Positions 1 through 6,539 of a stretch of DNA of 6,698 nt are shown here, piece after piece. This DNA is from Prevotellaceae bacterium. GTDB taxonomy: Bacteria; Bacteroidota; Bacteroidia; Bacteroidales; UBA932. Below the pieces are notes generated by a model that saw only the letters and a program-made list of their open reading frames with translations, did no database searches and had not been told where the DNA came from. The stretch is from positions 1 through 6,698 of the forward strand of contig JAISDK010000058.1 in NCBI GenBank assembly GCA_031264875.1, written 5' to 3'. Positions within the stretch are counted from its first letter, which is position 1, and each line of letters begins with the position of its first letter. A program made the translations under genes and the position numbers.

Positions 1-105
1 AATGGTAAAACCGTTGCTCCCGGTATCTATTTCTTTATTCTGGAATATACAGATGACAGTGGCGCAGCTAATAAACTGGCAGGATATACAGGCGTACATT
101 ATTAA
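1..105 (+). CDS. C-terminal end of a secreted/surface protein, T9SS- or gliding-motility-like C-terminal domain (partial)
   Basis: An open frame enters from the left edge in frame 1 and gives 34 residues before TAA at 103-105. The start lies outside the window. The residues NGKTVAPGIYFFILEYTD followed by a Gly, a short loop and AGYTGVHY look like the last beta-strands of an Ig-like sandwich. The pattern 'G(K/T)xVAPGIYF..(L/V)EYTD..G' recalls Bacteroidetes gliding-motility-associated (CHU_C-type) or FlgD-like C-terminal domains, which often serve as type IX secretion signals. The usual closing basic 'VTVIR'-like strand is not present, so the T9SS assignment is tentative. It is convergent with the minus-strand operon and probably unrelated to it. 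The stop codon is also the first triplet of the heptamer array, so the array begins exactly where the coding sequence ends. Confidence 0.6.
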   Translation, partial: NGKTVAPGIYFFILEYTDDSGAANKLAGYTGVHY

Positions 106-186
106 TAATTAATAATTAATAATTAATAATTAATAATTAACAATTAACAATTAACAATTAACAATTAACAATTAACAATTAATAAA
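103..186. repeat. 7-bp tandem repeat array (TAATAAT)5 (TAACAAT)6 plus one degenerate unit
   Basis: Reading from 103 there are five perfect TAATAAT units (103-137), six perfect TAACAAT units (138-179) and one decayed unit TAATAAA (180-186). The two variants differ by one T/C and sit in separate homogeneous blocks, which points to expansion by slippage after a point change. The array fills the space between two convergent genes and provides the stop codons of both. Because 7 is not a multiple of 3 and each unit carries a TAA on either strand, every reading frame is closed within about 21 nt. Similar TTAATTG/TTAATTA heptamers are, from general knowledge, common between genes in Bacteroidetes. 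A role in ending transcription from both sides is possible, but no GC-rich hairpin is present. Confidence 0.93.
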
Positions 187-415
187 ATTTAAAAAAAAGA
201 TATCTCCATTTCCATTCACCGCTCCTGTTCTTTACTGTATAAATATCCTCGCAATAGCTGTTTAATACATATTTAAACTCGCTCAATTCACTTTCATCTC
301 CTCCATATATTCCATAAACGGGAACGTCAGGATTATAGAATTTCAGTATCTGTAAGCGGTTCAAACAAATGACAGGCTTTTTGTCGAATCTGAAAATAAT
401 AATATCCTTTTTCAT
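179..415 (-). CDS. Truncated glycosyltransferase-like fragment (78 aa), probable gene remnant
   Basis: Last gene of the minus-strand string; its ATG (413-415) lies 12 nt after the stop of the GT/LanC gene, so it is probably co-transcribed. The product begins with a beta-strand (KKDIIIFRFDKKPVICL) followed by NRLQILKFYNPDVPVYGIYG, then a helix, CEDIYTVKN and EWKWR. This resembles the N-terminal Rossmann-like part of Bacteroidetes transferase-like proteins found beside other glycosyltransferases, in which a 'WKWkNgDL' motif opens the region containing the donor site. Here the frame ends with YLFFKFY right after WKWR, encoded partly by a run of eight T (191-198 on plus as A8), and stops at 179-181 in the heptamer array. 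The rest of a normal transferase (well over 100 residues, including any DxD motif) is absent. I read it as a 3'-deleted remnant. It could instead be a small real protein. Family recognition is from memory and moderate. Confidence 0.6.
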   Translation of the reverse strand: MKKDIIIFRFDKKPVICLNRLQILKFYNPDVPVYGIYGGDESELSEFKYVLNSYCEDIYTVKNRSGEWKWRYLFFKFY

Positions 416-427
416 GTGTCCAAAATT

Positions 428-2488
428 TTACAGCATAAAAATCTCATCCGACAAATCCGTTCCATTTTCTATCGAGAGCAAACTCAGCCCTGTACCGGCA
501 ATGCCTGCAAACAGTCCGAAGCTGTTTTCCCTTGACGAAGAATCACAGGCAGTGTACCCGGCGCTGTCATTGTCGGCAACCGCCTTGTAAAGCGTTTCCG
601 CCAGCCAGTATGCGCAGGATTTGTGGAAAGCAGCATCCCCGGTTTGTTTATACAGTTTATAATACATGTAGGCAAGCCCTGAAGAACCATTGTAAAATCC
701 GGCGTCCCAAACATATTCATGCACGGGGTCAAGTCTGCCGCTTGTTGAACGGAGTATCTGCATACTCTTGTCGTGCAGGTTTGAGTCTTCCAGTATTTCC
801 GATGCATTTAAAAGGACATATCCGGTAATCAAATCTCCCGATTGCCACATAAGCCCTGTTTTTTGAATGTCATCCGAGTTTTCGGGAAAATAGTATCCCG
901 CTTTTTCGAAGTCCTGTTCACAGGATAAAATTCTGTCTGTCAGCTTGCGGATAATCTCCCGTATCCCCGGTTTATCGACTTTGTTCCGCCTGTATGCCAG
1001 TGTCAAAAACTGCAATATCCCCAAAATCCCATGGGACATGTTTATCAAAATCTTTCCGTATGAAAACGCCTGTTCAATTTCCGGAATCAGACAGTTCAGA
1101 AATTGCGAAAATTTGGCTTCATCTCTGTGCAGAAGATAGTATCCCGCCCCTGTAGCGCCTTGCAGATACCCGAAATTTTGCTGTTTTATCATTTCATTTG
1201 CAAATTCAAGAACTTCCCTGTCAATATAATCCAGCGTTTCTGAAATATCAGGACTGATATATCCCCTGTTTTGCAAACATATCAAACCTGCGCCTGTACC
1301 TGCCAAACCTGTCGTTATGTTCCGGCTGGCAATTTTACGATTTTTTATATCTTCCAGAACAGTATCCAGCAAGGTTATTATTTGCTGTTCCGCGTCTTTT
1401 TTGCACTGTTCGTCCTTAAGATGCTCCCTGTATTCGCACAGGAAGAGAAGCAAGCCCATGCGTCCGGTCATTAATCCTGACTGTTCGGGCTGAAACCTGG
1501 TGAGGGCAAGCGCTATTTTATCAAGCCTGAAGTCGGGATTGATATTTACGGAGATAGCCTGCGGAACAGACTTGTAATATTTGCTGTTCAGTTTTTTGAA
1601 ATACTCAAAATCTTTTGTAAATATGGATCGGTAATACTCTTTTAACTGCATTATCTCATGCTTTTGCCTGTTTAGCAGCGACAAGGCAAAAAAGTATTCC
1701 TTTTGATTAAACTGTTTCATGCAAACATGTACATACCGGGCATAATCGTCCGGCAAAACAGTTTCGACAATCAGCAATTTATTGAATATCGTATCGGTAT
1801 ATACCATTCTGTAAGGCGCTTTGCCTCTGAATATATGTCCCGCTTCGATATTCGGTATCAGTTTGCAGCTTCCTCCCTCCAGCCAGATTTTCAGGCTAAG
1901 ATATGTTTCGTCCAAACCGTAGTATCTCAGCAAACTCAATCCCCTGATATAATCCCAGTAGCGTTTCGACATGATATAGGAGGCGCCCAGCACGCAGGGG
2001 ATATCAAACACGGCGCTGTTAGAGGATGTTATCCAATACGAATCAAGTACGGTACCATAGTTTTCATCATACAGATTAATATATGCGCCTGTGCCGTATC
2101 TGTCCTTTATTATTTTGGCTTCCTGATCCAGAATCAGGCATTTTAAACAGTATACCGCCCTGTCGTCCTTTTCAAGGTATTTTGTAATTTTTTTCCACCA
2201 GTCGTTTTTATAGAATCGCATGTGTGCATCCATCAGGATAAAATAGGGAGTATCAATCATCGAAACTCCAATGTCCCTGCTTCGCGCTACGCCCCTGCGA
2301 ATTTCGTTTTTTATGTATCGGGTATTATATGCCTGCGCTACTTTTTCGTAATCAGTATTATCCTGAGAGGCGTCGTTTATCAGCAATATATCCACATTAT
2401 TGCCTGCTGTTTGCCGAATGTTTTGAACAGTGCGCTCAACTTCGACGCCCTCGTTGAGAAAGGGCATGACTACCGGACGTTTATTCAT
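428..2488 (-). CDS. Fusion protein: GT2/GT27-like glycosyltransferase + LanC-like domain lacking zinc ligands
   Basis: 686 residues. Residues 4-240 are a GT-A glycosyltransferase: PVVMPFLNEG strand, INDASQDNT (37-45), a DxH metal motif in ILMDAHM (84-90), and GLDETYLSLKIWLEGG (191-206) followed by P212, AGHIFR (216-221) and APY. The DxH motif and the G-x-E...W..GG...P....GH.FR order match polypeptide GalNAc-transferases (GT27) and related GT2 enzymes better than ordinary DxD GT2s. Residues about 330-675 are a LanC-like alpha/alpha barrel with seven G-rich helix starts near 341, 394, 444, 486, 548, 597 and 658 (for example GLAGTGAGL, NMSHGILGIL, GLFAGIAGTGLSL). The catalytic His of SHG (486) is kept, but the zinc ligands are not: WCYG reads WQSG (548-551) and CHG reads YNG (599-601). 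Thioether cyclisation is therefore unlikely; a peptide-binding or scaffold role for the glycosyltransferase is inferred. The ATG overlaps the end of the preceding gene by 8 nt. The start fits because the first GT strand begins at residue 5. Confidence 0.88.
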   Translation of the reverse strand: MNKRPVVMPFLNEGVEVERTVQNIRQTAGNNVDILLINDASQDNTDYEKVAQAYNTRYIKNEIRRGVARSRDIGVSMIDTPYFILMDAHMRFYKNDWWKKITKYLEKDDRAVYCLKCLILDQEAKIIKDRYGTGAYINLYDENYGTVLDSYWITSSNSAVFDIPCVLGASYIMSKRYWDYIRGLSLLRYYGLDETYLSLKIWLEGGSCKLIPNIEAGHIFRGKAPYRMVYTDTIFNKLLIVETVLPDDYARYVHVCMKQFNQKEYFFALSLLNRQKHEIMQLKEYYRSIFTKDFEYFKKLNSKYYKSVPQAISVNINPDFRLDKIALALTRFQPEQSGLMTGRMGLLLFLCEYREHLKDEQCKKDAEQQIITLLDTVLEDIKNRKIASRNITTGLAGTGAGLICLQNRGYISPDISETLDYIDREVLEFANEMIKQQNFGYLQGATGAGYYLLHRDEAKFSQFLNCLIPEIEQAFSYGKILINMSHGILGILQFLTLAYRRNKVDKPGIREIIRKLTDRILSCEQDFEKAGYYFPENSDDIQKTGLMWQSGDLITGYVLLNASEILEDSNLHDKSMQILRSTSGRLDPVHEYVWDAGFYNGSSGLAYMYYKLYKQTGDAAFHKSCAYWLAETLYKAVADNDSAGYTACDSSSRENSFGLFAGIAGTGLSLLSIENGTDLSDEIFML
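2481..2488 (-). other. 8-nt stop/start overlap (ATGAATAA), likely translational coupling
   Basis: On the minus strand the ATG of the GT/LanC fusion gene (2486-2488) lies just before the TAA of the GT14-GT2 gene (2481-2483), in a different frame. Upstream the only purine-rich stretch is a GGAA near 2501-2504, which is not a convincing ribosome-binding site. Reinitiation by ribosomes finishing the first gene is the simplest explanation and ties the output of the two transferases together. Confidence 0.75.
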
Positions 2489-4169
2489 CGCTATTCAATA
2501 AATTCCGGTACATCAGTGGTATAATTTGCAGCGTTTTGTCGTGATTCCAAGTGTTCAGCAGTCTCAGTTTGTTGACAAATTCCGCTACATCGTCGCCTGC
2601 GGAACTTAGCCTGTTTAAAACATATTCCTGATATTCATGCTTTATTTTTTCAGCGACAATATTCATTTCTTCTGCATGTTTCTGCGTTACCTGCGTGTTT
2701 CCGCAACGATAGTTTAGCAGAAAATACGGTATGTTCGCTAATTTGCATCCATGCATCAAAAAGTCTGTCCACAGTTTATAGTCTTCCGCATAGACATATT
2801 CGTGTTTATAGCTTAAACTGTATTTTCGCATACTTTCGCTCCGAATAATTGCCGACGGATGTACAATCGAATTATTAAACATCATTGAGCAGGCAATATC
2901 TGCGTGCTTTTGGAGCGTACATACTTTGCTGTTCATCGTTCCGAAAAACGAAGCCCATGTTCCGCAGACGTCAATATCAAGATGAGATTCCATATATTCA
3001 AACTGCATTTCAATCCTTTTGGTATCCATAATGTCGTCGGCGTCCATTCGTACAATGTATTTGCCTCTGGCTTCCGATATGCCGGCATTGAGAGAATCAA
3101 TAAAATTGTGAGGCATTCTGATAAGCCTGATTCTATCATCATCATAGCTTTTTACCAGATCGACGCTGCCGTCTTCCGAGCCGTCGTCGATTATAATCAG
3201 TTCGAAATCGCGATAAGTCTGCGATAATATACTGTCGACAGATTCGCGCAAATACTGTTCGGCATTATACACCGGCATAACAACGCTGACCGGAATTGCG
3301 AATACGCCGGAATTTTGTTGCAGTGTTTGTTGTTGCTGTAAATATGTTTCCATTTTATCCAGAATTAAATTATCCTCATTTTCATCAAATTTACGGGCAA
3401 ATAATCGAAACGAATTGTTCAGTTCATTGAAATCGGCGATTTTCCATATTCCGGGCAAGACAACAGCGTTATTCCAGCTTATTTGTCGTAAATTATTGTT
3501 TTTAACCGTATCTTTAAATTTTGAGTTCATTAAAAAAGTCTGGAACAGCATTTCGTCGGGGATATACGTATATCTGTAAAATTCGTACAGTTCGCTGCCC
3601 TGATTACATTTATCGAAAATCTCCGCAACAGCGTCTCCCGTGAGCGACCACCACTGCGAACCTCCATAAGGTATTATATCCGACAAAGAATCATGCAATT
3701 CCCTGTTTCTCAATTCAGGCGTTTTTTCAAAACCCCGCTCGTCTATATTCCATTTGTATTTTATTCTGTCTAATCCCCTATTTGTCCAGTTTGCGCAGGG
3801 AATAGTGAAATATTCAATAAAATTAGCGCCTTTATTGTGCTCAAAATAATTGAAAATATACTCGTTAGATTTTAAAGGAAAATCCTGAGCGCTCAAAAGG
3901 TGCACATAATCGGGAAAACCGATTTGCGCCGTCATTTCTCCGATCAGTTCCACAGTCGCTTCGATCATGGAAAAGCCTCCCCAGTTAACGGTTTTCCTGT
4001 TTTTGCAAAAAAACACATTATCTCCTGTAATAAGAGATTTGAAAGCGTTCTCTTCCGCTTTTTTATCAATATGGATGAAGAAATAAACGCCGGTTGCAGT
4101 CAATGCATTTACCAGTCTTGATAACTGCCCGGGATTTTTGTGAGCCAGTATAAGGTATGCGAAAGTCAT
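2481..4169 (-). CDS. Bifunctional glycosyltransferase: N-terminal GT14 (core-2/I-branching type) + C-terminal GT2
   Basis: 562 residues in two clear domains. Residues 1-265 are of the core-2/I-branching (GT14) type: AYLILAHKNPGQLSRLV (4-20), FFIHIDKK (30-37), NRKTVNWGGFSMIEA (57-71), LLSAQDFPLKSNEYI (91-105), GSQWWSLT (170-177), PDEMLFQT (204-211) and LFARKFD (256-262). A Gln-rich linker (about 275-286) follows. Residues 293-520 are a GT2 domain: VSVVMPVYNAEQYL (294-307), IIIDDGSEDGS (325-335), DADD metal motif (376-379) and AEDYKLW (461-467), where the ED pair fits the usual catalytic base position. GT14 members typically add GlcNAc or xylose and GT2 enzymes use many nucleotide sugars; the actual sugars cannot be read from the sequence. 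The protein probably adds two successive sugars to one acceptor. It has no membrane segments, so it is expected to be cytoplasmic. The gene starts 12 nt after the DUF6625 gene, behind an A-rich leader (ACGAGTAAAAAAATG), as is usual in Bacteroidetes. Confidence 0.92.
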   Translation of the reverse strand: MTFAYLILAHKNPGQLSRLVNALTATGVYFFIHIDKKAEENAFKSLITGDNVFFCKNRKTVNWGGFSMIEATVELIGEMTAQIGFPDYVHLLSAQDFPLKSNEYIFNYFEHNKGANFIEYFTIPCANWTNRGLDRIKYKWNIDERGFEKTPELRNRELHDSLSDIIPYGGSQWWSLTGDAVAEIFDKCNQGSELYEFYRYTYIPDEMLFQTFLMNSKFKDTVKNNNLRQISWNNAVVLPGIWKIADFNELNNSFRLFARKFDENEDNLILDKMETYLQQQQTLQQNSGVFAIPVSVVMPVYNAEQYLRESVDSILSQTYRDFELIIIDDGSEDGSVDLVKSYDDDRIRLIRMPHNFIDSLNAGISEARGKYIVRMDADDIMDTKRIEMQFEYMESHLDIDVCGTWASFFGTMNSKVCTLQKHADIACSMMFNNSIVHPSAIIRSESMRKYSLSYKHEYVYAEDYKLWTDFLMHGCKLANIPYFLLNYRCGNTQVTQKHAEEMNIVAEKIKHEYQEYVLNRLSSAGDDVAEFVNKLRLLNTWNHDKTLQIIPLMYRNLLNSDE

Positions 4170-4181
4170 TTTTTTACTCGT

Positions 4182-5033
4182 TTATATTATTAAATTATAT
4201 CGTATTCTGTTGCTGTCTATATAATAGAGATTCGGAATATTTTCATATACAATGTTGTATCCTTTATTATATTTCTTAAAATCAATCAAATGATAGAGTA
4301 AGAGTTCAGATTTGTTATCATAAATCAATGTTCCGTTGTTCCATATCATTTTACCGGGCATTCCTTCCATCACAAAAAACTCGAAACAGGCTCTAATCTC
4401 TTTTTTGTCATTGTATTTTTTCACTATATACGACATAGGTTCGATATCCCAGCTGACGTCATAAATTGAAACCTTGTCAGTAAACAGACTGAATGTATAA
4501 AACATACATTCATCAAAATTACAATATGCCGATTTGGATAATACTTCAGCATAATCCTTGCTTTTGGTAAATAGCATATTTGTTGATGCGGTATTCCGGA
4601 CTAAGGAAAAAAAACCTGTTACATAATCGTCCCTTACACAGATAAAATCGTGAGAAGACAATAAGTCGTCATTTATAAAATCACGTATATTACCATAAAT
4701 GACGTCAATATCTCCAAATCCCCAGAAATCATATTTTTCGATAAAATCAGAAAAAATGAATCCATAAGCGGGTTTAAAGTCACAAAGCTTATATGGCACA
4801 TCTATTTTTGCTTCGAGATTTAATTTTTGAGAAGCTAAGTCTTGTATTTCCTGCAGTGACATTTTTATAAAATGGACATTACTTGGACAATACGAGGGTC
4901 GGGGCAAATCGGAGAAAATAAAGATATCAATACTTGGATTGAATGAGACCGAATGAAGATACAAGTCGAAATACCACGGAAATTTCCCGTAATACGGTAT
5001 AATCAAGGCTATTGATATATGTTTTTCATTCAT
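4182..5033 (-). CDS. DUF6625 family glycosyltransferase-like protein
   Basis: 283 residues, close to full length for this family as I know it. It starts with a GT-A-like strand, ISIALIIPYYGKFPWYFDLY (6-25), then DIFIFSD (36-42), the conserved KLCDFKPAYGFIF (82-94) and YDFWGFGDIDVIYGNIRDFI (101-120). The DID triplet (108-110) is the likely metal and nucleotide-sugar site of a DxD type. HLIDFKK (248-254) near the C-terminus fits the closing His-containing motif of such folds. Members are usually found in capsule, LPS or other glycan loci of Bacteroidetes and are presumed transferases; the donor and acceptor are unknown. No signal peptide or membrane helix is visible. The gene begins 8 nt after the radical SAM stop (TGA, TATAAAAG, ATG) and ends 12 nt before the GT14-GT2 gene, so it is inside the operon. 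It is visibly richer in AT and Lys/Asn/Ile codons than the two genes downstream, which may mean a separate origin. Confidence 0.82.
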   Translation of the reverse strand: MNEKHISIALIIPYYGKFPWYFDLYLHSVSFNPSIDIFIFSDLPRPSYCPSNVHFIKMSLQEIQDLASQKLNLEAKIDVPYKLCDFKPAYGFIFSDFIEKYDFWGFGDIDVIYGNIRDFINDDLLSSHDFICVRDDYVTGFFSLVRNTASTNMLFTKSKDYAEVLSKSAYCNFDECMFYTFSLFTDKVSIYDVSWDIEPMSYIVKKYNDKKEIRACFEFFVMEGMPGKMIWNNGTLIYDNKSELLLYHLIDFKKYNKGYNIVYENIPNLYYIDSNRIRYNLII

Positions 5034-5041
5034 CTTTTATA

Positions 5042-6514
5042 TCAGTAAATAAGATTGTTTACTTTATGCGGAGGAGCAAACTCGCAACGGGGATCCGGAT
5101 AATCCCAGTATTCGTCTCCGTATGCCTTAACCACTTCTGCCCAGCAGCGGTTCATGTTTTTGTAGCAGGCTGCGAATATGCCGCAGTCTTTGCAGGGATT
5201 GCCTTCCTGTAGCTGTGGAGTGTCAAGATTTGCAAACCACATAGCTCTTTCCGAATGCCATACTTCTTTTATCGTTTGCTTGCTAAGGTCGCCTATGATA
5301 AAATGCGGTTTCCAGTATAACTGTTCGCAGATGGTAACTTTTCCGTCGGGCAGTATGAATATGTGGGAACGGTTGGCGGAACATTCCGCGCCCTTAAAGT
5401 TTGTGCTGCCGCCTTTCGATTCGTTATACCCGCGTTCCAAAAATGCTTTGTCGTATGTAATTGGAAAGGTTGATCTTTTCTGTAGTTGCTCTTCCACTTC
5501 GTCAAAAAGCTTGTAAATCTGCTCGCCCGTGGGCGTAAATGAAGATGAGTTGTTTTTGTATATCGAAGGAAAAGCGGGGCGCAGTCCCCAGCTTGTTACT
5601 TTAATATCTTTGAGAAACTCATAAATCGACAGCATGTTTTCCATATCGCAATTGTCGGTAGTGACGACGCTTGCAATAGTTGTGTCGAATCCTTCCTCGC
5701 AAAAGTATCTGACTGTGTTCTTAATCTTCTCGGTGTATGATTCATTTACCCTGAGTATTTTGGACAGGGTCTTGGGAACAAGAGTATCCAATGAGATTTG
5801 CATCTGCCTGATTCCCGCTTCTTTGAGATTTATCACATCTTCCTTGCTTAGAGGTACTTTTGTTGACAGTCTGTCCACAACAAAGTCGTTCTGTTTGATG
5901 TACCTTATCAGTTCGTTCCATTGCGGGTAGGCAAATATCTCGCCGCCAACCATTCCGAAATGCAAAACTCCTAATTCTTTGGCTTCGTCGATAATCCCTT
6001 TTATCCGCTCAAACGGCATGGTAGTCGATTTTGTTTGCCTGTCGGCATAGCAATAAATACAGTTTGTTACACAGTTGTTGCTTGGCATCAGTGTGACATT
6101 CAGAGGAGAGGAATAATAGCGTTTGGATTTGAAATCCGTTTCCGAAAACATAAAATCTTCCGCACTATACTTTGGAAGTTTCTGCATGTTGTTCGCAGAT
6201 TCTTTCAACAGTACATTTTGGGGAAAATGAAATTGTTCTCCATGATAATCGGTATAAACCGAACCGTTTGATAAAAACGGCTTAATAATTTTTTTTACCG
6301 AATTAAGATCGGTCTCTAAAAATGCCTTCAAATCAGCTAGTATCTCTTCGTATGGTTTTACCTGAGTAAAAAATGAAAGAATCATAGCCTGCACGGGATG
6401 TATCACTGATATCCACCCCCGCGAACTGTCGTTATTTTGATATTTTTCAATAATATATGTCCTCTTTTCATCGTGCCAGAGAACATAATCCGAATTAAAG
6501 TAATAGTTATTCAT
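5042..6514 (-). CDS. Radical SAM/SPASM peptide maturase with N-terminal RRE (PqqD-like) region
   Basis: 490 residues. Residues about 35-105 have the pattern of a PqqD-like RiPP recognition element (HPVQAMILSFFTQVKPYEEI, then a helix and FLSNGSVYTD), expected to hold a precursor leader peptide. The radical SAM core has the Cx3CxxC motif CVTNCIYCYA (Cys148, 152, 155), which binds the SAM-cleaving [4Fe-4S] cluster, then GGEIF (190-194, in place of GGEP) and QISLDTL (239-245). The C-terminus is a SPASM domain: Cys378-x12-G-x4-Cys396, then Cys441-x2-Cys444-x5-Cys450-x6-Cys457 and a last Cys477, enough for two auxiliary clusters. The x6 spacing differs from the usual Cx3C. Such enzymes make C-C, thioether or epimerised residues in peptides; which one cannot be told here. 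ATG 6512-6514 follows the permease stop by 25 AT-rich nt (AAATTTAAAAATAAAATATTACAGTT) with no clear Shine-Dalgarno or Bacteroidetes TAnnTTTG promoter, consistent with operon transcription. Confidence 0.92.
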   Translation of the reverse strand: MNNYYFNSDYVLWHDEKRTYIIEKYQNNDSSRGWISVIHPVQAMILSFFTQVKPYEEILADLKAFLETDLNSVKKIIKPFLSNGSVYTDYHGEQFHFPQNVLLKESANNMQKLPKYSAEDFMFSETDFKSKRYYSSPLNVTLMPSNNCVTNCIYCYADRQTKSTTMPFERIKGIIDEAKELGVLHFGMVGGEIFAYPQWNELIRYIKQNDFVVDRLSTKVPLSKEDVINLKEAGIRQMQISLDTLVPKTLSKILRVNESYTEKIKNTVRYFCEEGFDTTIASVVTTDNCDMENMLSIYEFLKDIKVTSWGLRPAFPSIYKNNSSSFTPTGEQIYKLFDEVEEQLQKRSTFPITYDKAFLERGYNESKGGSTNFKGAECSANRSHIFILPDGKVTICEQLYWKPHFIIGDLSKQTIKEVWHSERAMWFANLDTPQLQEGNPCKDCGIFAACYKNMNRCWAEVVKAYGDEYWDYPDPRCEFAPPHKVNNLIY

Positions 6515-6539
6515 AACTGTAATATTTTATTTTTAAATT

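Noticed and set aside
103..186. CRISPR-like array of short repeats
   Set aside because: Units are 7 bp and directly adjacent, with no spacers; it is a simple tandem repeat.
179..235. Intrinsic terminator for the minus-strand operon using the T8 run
   Set aside because: The T run (A8 at 191-198 on plus) is preceded only by the short palindrome AGATATCT with no loop and no GC-rich stem, so a standard rho-independent terminator is not supported.
179..415. RiPP precursor peptide at the operon end
   Set aside because: The size would fit, but the sequence looks like a Rossmann-type N-terminus (beta strand, NRLQILKFYNPDVPVYG) with no GG leader junction and no core rich in Cys, Ser or Thr.
428..1500. 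Active lanthionine cyclase (class I LanC)
   Set aside because: All three zinc ligands are missing, and no LanB dehydratase is visible nearby, so the cyclase function is not supported although the fold is.
1703..2146. 147-codon open frame on the plus strand
   Set aside because: It lies wholly antisense to the well-supported glycosyltransferase domain, and its translation shows no recognisable fold or motif; it is a shadow frame, as are the other plus-strand frames over 430-6300.
6515..6539. Dedicated promoter for the radical SAM gene
   Set aside because: The 25-nt gap is AT-rich but has no Bacteroidetes -33 TTTG / -7 TAnnTTTG pair; transcription from upstream of the permease is simpler.
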